Shown: piece by piece, positions 21,885 to 31,664 of the stretch
Layout: each line of letters opens with the position of its first letter
How positions within the stretch are numbered: the stretch's first letter is position 1
Source: Halomonas campaniensis
GTDB taxonomy: Bacteria > Pseudomonadota > Gammaproteobacteria > Pseudomonadales > Halomonadaceae
Direction of reading: 5' to 3'
Assembly: GCF_014193375.1 (NCBI RefSeq)
Contig: NZ_JACHZF010000005.1
Location: 62,001-126,000 of the forward strand
Length of the DNA stretch: 64,000 nucleotides
Notes under the pieces: model-generated
The model's database searches: none
The model's input: only the letters and a program-made list of their open reading frames with translations
What the model was told of the DNA's origin: nothing
Translations under genes and position numbers: made by a program

Positions 21885-22754
21885 GTGGAGCCGCCAGTGT
21901 CAGACTCGAAGTCAGGTGTATTGTACGTGGTCGCCACGCCGATTGGGAATCTGGAGGACCTGAGCCCCCGGGCCGCCCGCCTGCTGGGTGAGGTGGCGCT
22001 GATCGCCGCCGAGGACACCCGCCATACTGCCGGGCTGCTTCGCCACCTGGGGCTCTCGGTGCCGATGCTGTCGCTGCACGAGCACAACGAGGCGGCCCGG
22101 GTGGAGCAGCTCGATGCCCGCCTGGCCGCCGGGGAGGCGCTGGCGCTGGTGTCCGATGCCGGCACGCCGCTGATCAGCGATCCCGGCTTCGTGCTGGTGC
22201 GCGAGCTGCGTGCCCGGGGGCGGCGGGTCGTGCCGGTGCCCGGCCCCTGTGCCCTGGTGGCGGCACTCTCGGCGGCCGGCCTGCCCACCGACCGCTTCGC
22301 CTTCCAGGGCTTCCTGCCGGCGAAGGGGGCGGGGCGTCGTGGCCGCCTGGAGACGCTGGCCGCGCGCGAGGAGACCCTGGTCTTCTACGAGTCCCCGCAC
22401 CGCATCCGCGACACCCTGGCTGACCTGGCCACGGTGATGGGCGATCGCCGGGTCGTGCTGGCCCGGGAGCTGACCAAGACCTTCGAGACCTTCCTCGATG
22501 GCAGCGCCGAGGCGCTGCTCGCCCGCATGGAGGTCGACCCCGACCAGGCCCGCGGCGAGTTCGTGGTGATGGTGGCCGGCGCGCCGCCGCGCCAGGAGGA
22601 CGAGGCGGCGGTGGTGGAGGGCGAGGCGCTGCTGGCGGCGCTGCTGGCCGAGGGCGTCGGCGTCAAGCAGGCGGCCTCGGTGGCCGCGCGGGTGCTGGGC
22701 GGCGCCAGGAAGGCCTGGTACGCCCGTGCCCAGGCCCTCAAGGATGCGGGTTGA
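21885..22754 (+). CDS. rsmI: 16S rRNA 2'-O-methyltransferase RsmI (C1402)
   Basis: SAM-dependent methylase acting on C1402 of 16S rRNA. 289 residues with the family opening VVATPIGNLEDLSPRA, AEDTRHTAGLLRHLG, SDAGTPLISDPG and FYESPHRI. The GTG at 21885 is preferred over the TTG at 21867 because AGGAG lies six bases upstream of it. It lies just upstream of rnpB, as in pseudomonads. Confidence 0.96.
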   Translation: MEPPVSDSKSGVLYVVATPIGNLEDLSPRAARLLGEVALIAAEDTRHTAGLLRHLGLSVPMLSLHEHNEAARVEQLDARLAAGEALALVSDAGTPLISDPGFVLVRELRARGRRVVPVPGPCALVAALSAAGLPTDRFAFQGFLPAKGAGRRGRLETLAAREETLVFYESPHRIRDTLADLATVMGDRRVVLARELTKTFETFLDGSAEALLARMEVDPDQARGEFVVMVAGAPPRQEDEAAVVEGEALLAALLAEGVGVKQAASVAARVLGGARKAWYARAQALKDAG

Positions 22755-22768
22755 GCCGCGATCAGGCA

Positions 22769-22797
22769 TTGAGGGGCCTGCGGGGCGCTGTTATCCT
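22769..22797 (+). promoter_or_regulatory. Promoter of the RNase P RNA gene
   Basis: TTGAGG (22769-22774), 17 bp, TATCCT (22792-22797). The implied start at about 22804 coincides with the first base of the P1 helix. Confidence 0.75.
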
Positions 22798-22803
22798 TGC
22801 CGC

Positions 22804-23158
<355 letters not shown>

Positions 23159-23217
23159 ATTTCCATCCCTGAGCGTCCGGCCCGGTGCCGTCCCGCCAGT
23201 CGCCGATCGAGAAGCGC

Positions 23218-24174
23218 ATGACGTCATCCGCACCCGACACTCCCCCCCGCGGCTATCGCCATGCCAGCGTGCTGCTCGACGGTGCCGTCGAGGCCCTGAT
23301 CCATGACCCCGACGGCGCCTACCTGGATGGCACCTTCGGCCGCGGTGGCCACTCCCGCGCGATCCTCGACCGCCTGGGGCAGGGCGGGCGGCTGCTGGCC
23401 ATCGACCGCGACCCCCAGGCCATCGCCGAGGCGGCCGCCATCCATGACGATCGCTTCACCATCGAGCGGGCCGAGTTCGCCCGCCTCGGCGAGATCGCCG
23501 AGCGCCACGGCCTGCACGGCCGCCTGTCGGGCATCCTGCTCGACGTGGGGGTCTCCTCGCCGCAGCTCGACGACCCGGAGCGCGGCTTCAGCTTCCTGCG
23601 CGACGGCCCGCTGGACATGCGCATGGATCCCACCCAGGGCGAGAGCGCGGCGGCCTTCATCGCCCGGGCCGGTGAAGATGAGCTGGCCCGGGTCTTCAAG
23701 GAGTATGGCGAGGAGCGCTATGCCCGCCGGCTGGCCAGGGCCATCGTGGCGCGACGCAGTGAGCGACCCTTCGCGCGTACCGCCGACCTGGCCGAGGTGG
23801 TCAAGGCGGCACACCCTGCCTGGGAGAAGCACAAGCACCCGGCCACCCGGGTCTTCCAGGCGCTGCGCATCCGGGTCAACGGCGAACTCGAGCAGCTCGA
23901 TGCGGCCCTGGAGGCCGCCCTCGAGGCCCTCGCCCCGGGCGGCCACCTGGTGGTGATTAGCTTCCACTCCCTGGAGGACCGGCGGGTCAAGCGCTTCATT
24001 CGCCACCACGTGCGCGGCGATACCCACCTGCCGCGCGGGGTGCCGATCCGCGACGACCAGCTCGAGCGGCGTCTCGAGGCACTGGGCAGGGCGCAGCGTC
24101 CGACCCCGCAGGAGGTCGACGAGAACCCGCGTGCGCGCAGTGCGGTGATGCGGGTGGCGCGCAAGCGGCACTGA
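23218..24174 (+). CDS. rsmH: 16S rRNA N4-methyltransferase RsmH (MraW), first dcw gene
   Basis: Methylates C1402 (N4) of 16S rRNA, the same nucleotide as RsmI. 318 residues with [14 protein letters not shown] (SAM site), [20 protein letters not shown] and [14 protein letters not shown]. The ATG at 23218 gives [14 protein letters not shown] at the normal position; a GTG at 23185 is possible but would reach close to the RNase P RNA. The mraZ gene that usually precedes it is missing. Confidence 0.97.
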   Translation: MTSSAPDTPPRGYRHASVLLDGAVEALIHDPDGAYLDGTFGRGGHSRAILDRLGQGGRLLAIDRDPQAIAEAAAIHDDRFTIERAEFARLGEIAERHGLHGRLSGILLDVGVSSPQLDDPERGFSFLRDGPLDMRMDPTQGESAAAFIARAGEDELARVFKEYGEERYARRLARAIVARRSERPFARTADLAEVVKAAHPAWEKHKHPATRVFQALRIRVNGELEQLDAALEAALEALAPGGHLVVISFHSLEDRRVKRFIRHHVRGDTHLPRGVPIRDDQLERRLEALGRAQRPTPQEVDENPRARSAVMRVARKRH

Positions 24175-24184
24175 AGGAGGCGAC

Positions 24185-24508
24185 ATGGTTCAGGGACGAC
24201 CATCGACAACCGGCTTCGGGTGGCCGCCTGGCTTGCGGCCCGGTCCCCGTCTGGTGGTCGTGCTGGTGCTGCTGGCGGCCTGCCTGGCCAGTGCCCTGGC
24301 GGTGATCACCGCCAGCCACCTGACGCGCGAGCAGTACGGCCGCCTGCAGCAGCTGGAGCGCGAGCAGCAGCAGCTGCAGACCGAATGGGGCCAGCTGCTG
24401 CTGGAGGAGAGCGCCTGGTCCTCCCCGGCGCGCATCGAGCGGCTGGCCATGGAGCGCCTGGAGATGCGCCTGCCCGACGTCGATGAAGTCGAGGTGATCC
24501 GGCCATGA
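24185..24508 (+). CDS. ftsL: Cell division protein FtsL
   Basis: Small bitopic division protein that works with FtsB and FtsQ to activate FtsWI. 107 residues: short cytoplasmic part, one membrane segment (about 22-41, LVVVLVLLAACLASALAVI), then a periplasmic leucine-zipper-like coiled coil (YGRLQQLEREQQQLQTEW). An excellent GAAGGAGG precedes the ATG, and its end overlaps ftsI by four bases. Sequence is weakly conserved; the locus makes it certain. Confidence 0.94.
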   Translation: MVQGRPSTTGFGWPPGLRPGPRLVVVLVLLAACLASALAVITASHLTREQYGRLQQLEREQQQLQTEWGQLLLEESAWSSPARIERLAMERLEMRLPDVDEVEVIRP

Positions 24509-26214
24509 GCACCGAGGTCCGCAGCGGCGTGACGCCGCGCCGCCCACCGCCGATGGCGCCCATGGGCGGGCTGCGCTACGGCCTGATGCTGCTGATCGTG
24601 CTGCTGGCCCTCGGCCTGCTCGCCGGGCGCATCGTCACCCTGCACGTCCTCGACCGGCCCTTCCTGCAGGGGCAGGGCGATGCCCGCACGCTGCGCACCG
24701 ATACCCTTCCCGCCCACCGCGGCATGATCGCCGACCGCCACGGCGAGCCCCTGGCCATCTCCACCCCGGTAGTGACCCTGTGGGCCAACCCCCAGGACGT
24801 TCCCGAGGACAGCATCCAGCGCCTCATGCTGGCCCGGGCCCTGAACCTCCCGCTGGAGGAGCTGGAGGCGCGCCTCGAGCGCTTCGCCTCGCGGGAGTTC
24901 ATGTACCTGCGGCGGCAGATGACCCCCCAGGCGGCCCAGCAGGTGCTCGACCTGCGCGTCCCCGGGGTGTACGCCCAGAACGAGTACAAGCGCTACTACC
25001 CGTCGGGGGAGGTGGCCGCCCAGCTGCTCGGGGTCACCAACGTCGACGATACCGGCCAGGAGGGGCTGGAGCTCGCCTACCAGCCCTACCTGGCCGGCAC
25101 CCCGGGGCAGCGGCGGGTGCTCAAGGATCGCCGCGGTCGCCTGGTGCGCGACCTCGAGGTCCTGCGCGATGCCCGGCCCGGCGGCGAGCTGACGCTGGCC
25201 ATCGACCAGCGGCTGCAGTACATGGCCTACCGTGAGCTGAAGGCGGCGGTGGCCGAGCACGACGCCGATGGCGGCGTGGTGGTGATGATGGACGCCCGCA
25301 GCGGCGAGGTGCTGGCCATGGCCAACCAGCCCTCCTACAACCCCAACAACCGCGCCGGCCTCGACCCGCGGGGGCTGCGCAACCAGGCCATCGTCGATGT
25401 CTTCGAGCCCGGCTCGGTGATGAAGCCCCTGGCCATGGCGGCGATCATGGAGAGCGGCGAGTTCCCCCGCGACGTGGTGGTGGACACCTCGCCGGGGTGG
25501 ATGCGCATCGACCGCTTCACCATCCGCGACATCCGCAACTATGGCGAGCTGGACCTGGCCGGGATCCTCGAGAAGTCCTCCAATATCGGCATGTCCAAGC
25601 TGGTGCTGGAACTCGACGACCCGCTGGTCCCCGACCTCTACCGCCGCCTGGGCTTCGGCCAGAGCCCCGAGACCGGCTTTCCCGGCGAGTCCACCGGCAC
25701 CCTGCCGGCGCCGGTGCGCTGGTCGCGCAGCCAGTGGGCCGCGCTCTCCTACGGCTACGGCCTGTCGACCTCGGCGCTCCAGCTGGCCAGCGCCTATACC
25801 GCCCTGGCCAACGGCGGCGAACGACTGCCGCCGTCGCTGCTGCGGCTCGATGCGCCGCCGCCGGGCGAGCGGGTCATCGACCCGGCGGTGGCCCACGACC
25901 TGCTGCGGGTGATGGAGGCCTCGGTGCAGCCGGGCACCGGGGCGCGACGCGCCATGGTGCCCGGCTACCGTGTCGCCGGGAAGTCCGGCACGGTGCGCAA
26001 GACCGGCTCCGCCGGCTACGTGCAGGACGCCTACCGCAGCCTGTTCGCCGGGATCGCGCCGGTCTCCGACCCGCGCATCGTCACCGTGGTGATGATCGAC
26101 CACCCCCGCGGCGACAGCTACTTCGGCGGGGCCGTGGCGGCTCCGGTCTTCTCGCGCGTCGTCGGCAGCGCCCTGCGCCTGCTCGACGTGCCCCCCGACC
26201 AGCGCAGCCGGTGA
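24505..26214 (+). CDS. ftsI: Division-specific transpeptidase FtsI (PBP3)
   Basis: Septal peptidoglycan transpeptidase and beta-lactam target, partner of FtsW. 569 residues: one membrane anchor (about 26-45), pedestal domain, then the transpeptidase with nucleophile Ser304 (SVMK), Ser358-Ser-Asn360, and Lys493-Ser-Gly-Thr. These positions nearly coincide with E. coli PBP3 (307, 359, 494). It is translationally coupled to ftsL. Confidence 0.98.
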   Translation: MSTEVRSGVTPRRPPPMAPMGGLRYGLMLLIVLLALGLLAGRIVTLHVLDRPFLQGQGDARTLRTDTLPAHRGMIADRHGEPLAISTPVVTLWANPQDVPEDSIQRLMLARALNLPLEELEARLERFASREFMYLRRQMTPQAAQQVLDLRVPGVYAQNEYKRYYPSGEVAAQLLGVTNVDDTGQEGLELAYQPYLAGTPGQRRVLKDRRGRLVRDLEVLRDARPGGELTLAIDQRLQYMAYRELKAAVAEHDADGGVVVMMDARSGEVLAMANQPSYNPNNRAGLDPRGLRNQAIVDVFEPGSVMKPLAMAAIMESGEFPRDVVVDTSPGWMRIDRFTIRDIRNYGELDLAGILEKSSNIGMSKLVLELDDPLVPDLYRRLGFGQSPETGFPGESTGTLPAPVRWSRSQWAALSYGYGLSTSALQLASAYTALANGGERLPPSLLRLDAPPPGERVIDPAVAHDLLRVMEASVQPGTGARRAMVPGYRVAGKSGTVRKTGSAGYVQDAYRSLFAGIAPVSDPRIVTVVMIDHPRGDSYFGGAVAAPVFSRVVGSALRLLDVPPDQRSR

Positions 26215-26266
26215 GGCCCGCCATGTTCCCTCGCCGCTGCCCTTGCCACGACAGGAGACGCCTTCC

Positions 26267-27790
26267 ATGCAGGTGAGTGCATCGCACCTGGCCGCGACCC
26301 TCGAACGCCTCTGGCCCGGCGCCGCCGGGGAGCTCCCCGCGCTGCCGGCGGGGCCACTGACGCTGACGCTGGACAGCCGCCAGGCCGGCCCGGGACGCGT
26401 GTTCGTGGCCGTGCCCGGGGTCGCCGCCGACGGCCGCGACTTCATCGAGGCGGCCCTGGCCGCCGGCGCCTGCCTGGTGCTCTGCCACTCGGGCGACGCC
26501 CGGGCCCGCCCCGACGACCCGCGCGTGCTGGCGCTGGATGGCCTGCGCGAGCGCCTCGGCGAGCTGGGCCGCGCGCTCTTCGCCGTGCCCGAGTCCCTGG
26601 AGCTGATCGGCGTCACCGGCACCAACGGCAAGAGCTCGGTGACCCACTACATCGCCGAGCTGAGCCGGGCGCTGGGCGTCGAGGCGGGGCTGGTCGGCAC
26701 CCTGGGCCACGGCCGCCCCGGCGCCCTGGCCGCCGGCGGGCTCACCACCCCGGGGCCGCTGGCGCTGCAGGCCATGCTGGGCGAGCTGGCGGGCGCGGGG
26801 GTGCGCCGGGTGGCCATGGAGGTCTCCTCCCACGCCCTGGAGCAGGGACGCCTCGACGGCTGCCGGGTGCGTGCCGCGGTGTTCACCAACCTGACCCGCG
26901 ACCACCTGGACTACCACGGCAGCATGGCGGCCTATGCCGCGGCCAAGGCGAGGCTGTTCCGCCGCGACGAGCTCGAGCTCGCGGTGGTCAACGGCGATGA
27001 CCCGCTGGCCCGGCTGATGCTGGCCGGCCTGCCGGGTGGCCAGGAGGGGCGGGTGCGGGTGCTGGCCACCGGGGAGGGCGAGGCGGTGACCTTCCGGGTC
27101 ATCGACTGGCACCCCCACGCGACCGGCCAGCGCGCGCTGGTGGCCACCCCCGAGGGCGAGCGGGTGCTGGAGGCCGCCCTGCTCGGGCGCTTCAACCTGG
27201 ATAACGTGCTGCTGGCCATCGCCACCCTCTACGGGCTGGGCCATCCCATCGACGCGCTGTTCACCGCCGCCGCCGGCCTGGCGCCGGTGCCGGGGCGCAT
27301 GGAGCCGCTGGTGCGGCCCGGCGCGCCCACCGTGGTGATCGACTACGCCCATACGCCCGATGCCCTGGACAACGCCCTGGCCGCGCTGCGCGACCACCTG
27401 CCGCTGGACGGGCGGCTGTGGTGCCTGTTCGGCTGCGGCGGCGACCGCGACCCGGGCAAGCGACCGGAAATGGCCGCCGCCGCCGAGCGTCACGCCGACC
27501 GCCTGGTGGTGACCGATGACAACCCGCGCGGCGAGGCGCCGGGGCGGATCCGCGCGGCGGTGCTCGCCGGGCTCTCCGCGGCGGCGCGGGGGGCGGCCCT
27601 GGAGATCGACGGCCGGGGCGCGGCCATCGCCCGGGTGCTCGCCGCGGCCGGTGACGACGACGTGGTGCTGATCGCCGGCAAGGGGCACGAGACCTATCAG
27701 GAGGTGGCCGGCGTGCGCCACCCCTTCTCCGACCTCACCGAGGCCGAGCGGGCGCTGGAGCGACGCGCGACGGGGGAGGGGGCGTCATGA
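26267..27790 (+). CDS. murE: UDP-MurNAc-tripeptide ligase (MurE)
   Basis: Adds meso-diaminopimelate to UDP-MurNAc-L-Ala-D-Glu. 507 residues with ATP motif GVTGTNGKSSVTHY and the DNPR specificity motif (VTDDNPRGEAP) that marks diaminopimelate- rather than lysine-adding enzymes. The ATG at 26267 follows AGGAG; an upstream TTG at 26243 is in frame but less likely. Overlaps murF by four bases. Confidence 0.98.
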   Translation: MQVSASHLAATLERLWPGAAGELPALPAGPLTLTLDSRQAGPGRVFVAVPGVAADGRDFIEAALAAGACLVLCHSGDARARPDDPRVLALDGLRERLGELGRALFAVPESLELIGVTGTNGKSSVTHYIAELSRALGVEAGLVGTLGHGRPGALAAGGLTTPGPLALQAMLGELAGAGVRRVAMEVSSHALEQGRLDGCRVRAAVFTNLTRDHLDYHGSMAAYAAAKARLFRRDELELAVVNGDDPLARLMLAGLPGGQEGRVRVLATGEGEAVTFRVIDWHPHATGQRALVATPEGERVLEAALLGRFNLDNVLLAIATLYGLGHPIDALFTAAAGLAPVPGRMEPLVRPGAPTVVIDYAHTPDALDNALAALRDHLPLDGRLWCLFGCGGDRDPGKRPEMAAAAERHADRLVVTDDNPRGEAPGRIRAAVLAGLSAAARGAALEIDGRGAAIARVLAAAGDDDVVLIAGKGHETYQEVAGVRHPFSDLTEAERALERRATGEGAS

Positions 27791-29154
27791 GCCGCTGCGG
27801 GCTGGCCACCCTGGCCGAGGTGGCCGAGGCGCTGGGCCTTGCCGCGCCGACGGAGGACCTGGCGATCGGCGAGATCGTCACCGATACCCGGCGGCTGGCC
27901 CCGGGCAGCCTGTTCGTGGCGCTCAAGGGCGAGCGCTTCGATGCCCACGACTTCCTGGGCCAGGCCCGGGAGGCCGGCGCCGTGGCGGCCCTCGTCGAAC
28001 GCCCCGTGGACGACCCGCTGCCCCAGCTCGAGGTGGCCGATACCCGCCTGGCGCTGGGCCTGCTCGGCCGGGCGCGGCGGCGCGCCTGGGGCGGCCCCCT
28101 GGTGGCCGTCACCGGCAACAGCGGCAAGACCACGGTCAAGGAGCTGCTCGCCGCGCTGCTGTCGTGCCGCGGCGCCACCCTGGCCACCCGCGGCAACCTC
28201 AACAATGACTTCGGTGCGCCGCTGACCCTGCTCGAGCTCACGGTGGTGCACCGCCAGGCGGTGGTGGAGCTGGGGGCGAACCATCTCGGCGAGATCGCCT
28301 GGACCAGCGTGCTGGCCGAACCCCGGGTGGCGGTGATCACCAATGTCACCGGCGCCCACGTGGGGGAGTTCGGCGGCATGGGCCGGATTGCCCAGGCCAA
28401 GGGCGAGATCCTCGCCGGGCTGCCCGCCGACGGCGTCGCGGTGCTCAACCGCGACGATGCCTTCTTCGCCACCTGGTCACGGCTGGCGGCGCCCCGCGAG
28501 GTGCTCGACTTCGGCCTCGCGGACGGGGCGCGGGTCACGGCGTCGGCGCTGGCCTGCGACGACCTGGGGCGCTATGCTTTCACGCTTGTCGTCGACGGCC
28601 GCGAGCAGGGCCGGGTGCAGCTCGGGCTGCTGGGGCGCCACAACGTGGCCAATGCCCTGGCCGCCGCCGCCGCGGCGCTGGCCATGGGGCTGTCGCCCGC
28701 CGAGGTGCTGGCCGGCCTGGCCGGCGTGACGCCCCTGCCGGGACGCCTGTCAGCGGTGGCCGGCATCAACGGCTCGCGACTGCTGGATGATACCTACAAT
28801 GCCAACCCCGGCGCGGTGAAGGCGGCGCTCGACCTGCTGGTCACGCTGCCCGGGCCGCACTGGTGCCTGCTGGGTGCCATGGGGGAACTGGGAGAGGCCT
28901 CCGACCGGCTGCATGCCGAGATCGGACGCTACGCGCAGGAACTGGGGATCGACTTCCTCGGCACCCTCGGCGAGGCGGCGACCGCCGCCAGCCGGGCCTT
29001 CGGCGAGGGCGGGTGCCATTTCAACGATCGGGAGGCGCTGACGCGCCACGTCCTCAACCATCTGCCGCCCGGCGCCAGCGTGCTGGTCAAGGGGTCGCGC
29101 AGTGCCGGCATGGAAAGGGTGGTAGCCGCACTGCGTACGGATGCATCAAGGTGA
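27787..29154 (+). CDS. murF: UDP-MurNAc-pentapeptide synthase (MurF)
   Basis: Joins D-Ala-D-Ala to the tripeptide precursor. 455 residues with the ATP site VTGNSGKTTVKELLAALL, ATRGNLNNDFGAPLTLL and DDTYNANPGAVKAAL. Starts inside the murE stop (ATGA) and ends 9 bp before mraY. Confidence 0.98.
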   Translation: MSRCGLATLAEVAEALGLAAPTEDLAIGEIVTDTRRLAPGSLFVALKGERFDAHDFLGQAREAGAVAALVERPVDDPLPQLEVADTRLALGLLGRARRRAWGGPLVAVTGNSGKTTVKELLAALLSCRGATLATRGNLNNDFGAPLTLLELTVVHRQAVVELGANHLGEIAWTSVLAEPRVAVITNVTGAHVGEFGGMGRIAQAKGEILAGLPADGVAVLNRDDAFFATWSRLAAPREVLDFGLADGARVTASALACDDLGRYAFTLVVDGREQGRVQLGLLGRHNVANALAAAAAALAMGLSPAEVLAGLAGVTPLPGRLSAVAGINGSRLLDDTYNANPGAVKAALDLLVTLPGPHWCLLGAMGELGEASDRLHAEIGRYAQELGIDFLGTLGEAATAASRAFGEGGCHFNDREALTRHVLNHLPPGASVLVKGSRSAGMERVVAALRTDASR

Positions 29155-29163
29155 ACGCGATAC

Positions 29164-30246
29164 ATGCTGCTTTATCTGGCTGATTTCCTGGCGCAGTTCT
29201 TCAGCGCCTTCAACGTCTTCAACTACCTGACCCTGCGCATGATCCTGGGCACGCTCACGGCCCTGGTGCTCTGCTTGTGGCTGGGGCCGGTGATGATCCG
29301 CCGGCTGGTCGAGCGCCAGATCGGCCAGGCGGTGCGCGACGACGGCCCCCAGTCACACCTCTCCAAGGCGGGAACGCCCACCATGGGCGGGGCGATGATC
29401 CTGATGGCCATCGCCGTCAGCACACTGCTCTGGGGCGATCTCGCCAACCACTACGTCTGGGTGGTGCTGGCCGTGACCCTGGGCTTCGGGGCGATCGGCT
29501 GGGTCGACGACTATCGCAAGGTGGTGGAGAAGAACCCCCGCGGCCTGCCGGCGCGCTGGAAGTACTTCTGGCAGTCGGTGATCGGCCTGGCCGCCGCCCT
29601 GCTGCTCTACGTCACGGCGGCCTCGCCGGTGGAGACCAGCCTGATCGTGCCGCTGTTCAAGGACGTGGTGCTGCCGCTGGGGGTCTTCTACGTGGTGCTG
29701 ACCTACCTAGTGATCGTCGGCAGCTCCAATGCGGTCAACCTCACCGACGGCCTCGACGGCCTGGCGATCATGCCCACGGTGCTGGTGGCCATGGGCCTGG
29801 CGGTGTTCGCCTACGCCAGCGGCAACGGCGTCTTCGCCAGCTACCTGCAGATCCCCTTCATTCCCGGGGCGGGGGAGCTGGCGGTGTTCTGCGCCACCAT
29901 CGCCGGCGCCGGGCTCGGCTTCCTGTGGTTCAACACCTACCCGGCCCAGGTGTTCATGGGCGACGTCGGGGCGCTGGCGCTGGGCGCCGCGCTGGGCGTG
30001 GTGGCGGTCATCGTGCGACAGGAGATCGTGCTGTTCATCATGGGCGGCATCTTCGTCATGGAGACCGTCTCGGTGATCCTCCAGGTGGGCTCCTACAAGC
30101 TGACCGGCCGGCGGATCTTCCGCATGGCGCCCCTGCACCACCACTACGAGCTCAAGGGGTGGCCCGAGCCGCGCGTCATCGTGCGCTTCTGGATCATCAC
30201 CGTGGTGCTGGTGCTGATCGGCCTGGCCACCCTCAAGGTGCGCTGA
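29164..30246 (+). CDS. mraY: Phospho-MurNAc-pentapeptide translocase (MraY)
   Basis: Ten-helix membrane enzyme that loads the pentapeptide onto undecaprenyl phosphate, making lipid I. 360 residues. Family blocks: [33 protein letters not shown], the catalytic [11 protein letters not shown] and the C-terminal [11 protein letters not shown]. No unusual features. Confidence 0.98.
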   Translation: MLLYLADFLAQFFSAFNVFNYLTLRMILGTLTALVLCLWLGPVMIRRLVERQIGQAVRDDGPQSHLSKAGTPTMGGAMILMAIAVSTLLWGDLANHYVWVVLAVTLGFGAIGWVDDYRKVVEKNPRGLPARWKYFWQSVIGLAAALLLYVTAASPVETSLIVPLFKDVVLPLGVFYVVLTYLVIVGSSNAVNLTDGLDGLAIMPTVLVAMGLAVFAYASGNGVFASYLQIPFIPGAGELAVFCATIAGAGLGFLWFNTYPAQVFMGDVGALALGAALGVVAVIVRQEIVLFIMGGIFVMETVSVILQVGSYKLTGRRIFRMAPLHHHYELKGWPEPRVIVRFWIITVVLVLIGLATLKVR

Positions 30247-30284
30247 ACCTGGCACGTCGTCACGCCTCGGGCAAGGAGCTGTTC

Positions 30285-31664
30285 ATGGTCAAGGTGCCGA
30301 AGGGCGTCACCCTGGTGGTCGGACTCGGGCTCTCCGGGCGGGCCATCTGCCGCCACCTGTCCCGCCAGGGGGTGCCCTACCTGGTGGCCGATACCCGCGC
30401 GGTGCCGCCCGGCAGGGACGACTTCCTGGCCGCCCACCCGGGCATCGAGCTCCACTGCGGGCCGCTCACCGACCTGGACCTCAGCGAGGTGGAGGAGGTG
30501 GTGCTGAGCCCGGGGATCGATCCGCAGACCCCGGGGCTGGCCGAACTGGCCGGCCGCACCCGCGAGGCCACCGGCGACCCCCTGCTGGTGGGCGAGATCG
30601 CCCTCTTCGTGCGCGCCTGCCATGCGCCGATCGCCGCCATCACCGGCTCCAACGCCAAGTCCACCGTGACCACGCTGGTCGGCGAGATGGCCCGCGAGGC
30701 GGGGGTGCGCGTGGCGGTAGGCGGCAACCTGGGCACGCCGGCCCTGGACCTGCTGGCCGATGCGCCCGACGCGGACCTCTACGTGCTGGAACTCTCCAGC
30801 TTCCAGCTCGAGACCACGCCGCGGCTTGGGGCCGAGACCGCGGCCTTCCTCAACCTCTCCGAGGACCACCTGGATCGGCATGGCGACATGGCCGGCTACC
30901 GCGCCGCCAAGCTCGGCATCTTCCGCGGCGCGCGCCACGGGGTGGTCAACGCCGAGGACCCAAACACCTGGCCCGAGGAGCGGCTGCCGGCCCAGGACCG
31001 CTTCACCACCCGGCCCCCGGAGGCGGGGGAGTGGGGCATCGGCCGCTACCGGGACGCCGACTGGCTGATGCACGGCGACGCGCCGCTGATGCCGGCGGCC
31101 GAGGTGCGCCTGGCCGGGCGCCACAACCAGGCCAACGCCCTGGCGGCGCTGGCCATGGGGCACCGGCTGGGCCTGCCGCTGCCGGCCATGTGCGCGGTGC
31201 TGAGGCGCTTCCCGGGCCTGCCCCACCGGGGCGAGCTGGTGGCCGAGGCCGGCGGGGTGCGCTGGATCAACGACTCCAAGGGCACCAACGTCGGGGCGAC
31301 CCTGGCCGCCATCGCCGGGCTCGGTCCGACCCTCGAGGGCAAGCTGATCCTGCTGGCCGGCGGGGTCGGCAAGGGGGCCGACTTCCGCCCCCTGGCCGAG
31401 CCCCTGGCCCGCTACGGCCGCGAGGCGATCCTCTTCGGCGCCGATGCCGAGCGCCTCGCGCGGGCGCTACGCGGGCACCTGCCGCTCAGCGAGGTGGGGG
31501 AGCTCTCCGCGGCCATGGCCCGGGCGGCCCGGATCGCCGAGCCCGGTGACTGCGTGCTGCTGTCGCCGGCCTGTGCCAGCCTCGATCAGTTCGCCAACTA
31601 CCAGGAGCGGGGCGAGGCGTTCCGCTCCTGGGTGCAGCGCCACGTGGCCCGGGAGGTGACATGA
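30285..31664 (+). CDS. murD: UDP-MurNAc-L-alanine-D-glutamate ligase (MurD)
   Basis: Adds D-glutamate to UDP-MurNAc-L-Ala. 459 residues: N-terminal nucleotide-sugar domain (LVVGLGLSGRAICRHL), ATP site ITGSNAKSTVTTLVGEM (with Ala in place of the more common Gly, as I recall for pseudomonads), and LLSPACASLDQFANYQERG near the C-terminus. The ATG at 30285 has AAGGAG upstream; the frame is open much further back through mraY in another phase. Overlaps ftsW by four bases. Confidence 0.97.
   Translation: MVKVPKGVTLVVGLGLSGRAICRHLSRQGVPYLVADTRAVPPGRDDFLAAHPGIELHCGPLTDLDLSEVEEVVLSPGIDPQTPGLAELAGRTREATGDPLLVGEIALFVRACHAPIAAITGSNAKSTVTTLVGEMAREAGVRVAVGGNLGTPALDLLADAPDADLYVLELSSFQLETTPRLGAETAAFLNLSEDHLDRHGDMAGYRAAKLGIFRGARHGVVNAEDPNTWPEERLPAQDRFTTRPPEAGEWGIGRYRDADWLMHGDAPLMPAAEVRLAGRHNQANALAALAMGHRLGLPLPAMCAVLRRFPGLPHRGELVAEAGGVRWINDSKGTNVGATLAAIAGLGPTLEGKLILLAGGVGKGADFRPLAEPLARYGREAILFGADAERLARALRGHLPLSEVGELSAAMARAARIAEPGDCVLLSPACASLDQFANYQERGEAFRSWVQRHVAREVT

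Noticed and set aside
24190..26631. An 813-codon minus-strand frame opposite ftsL-ftsI-murE.
   Set aside because: Same GC-driven effect; it crosses several real genes and has no motif or ribosome-binding site.
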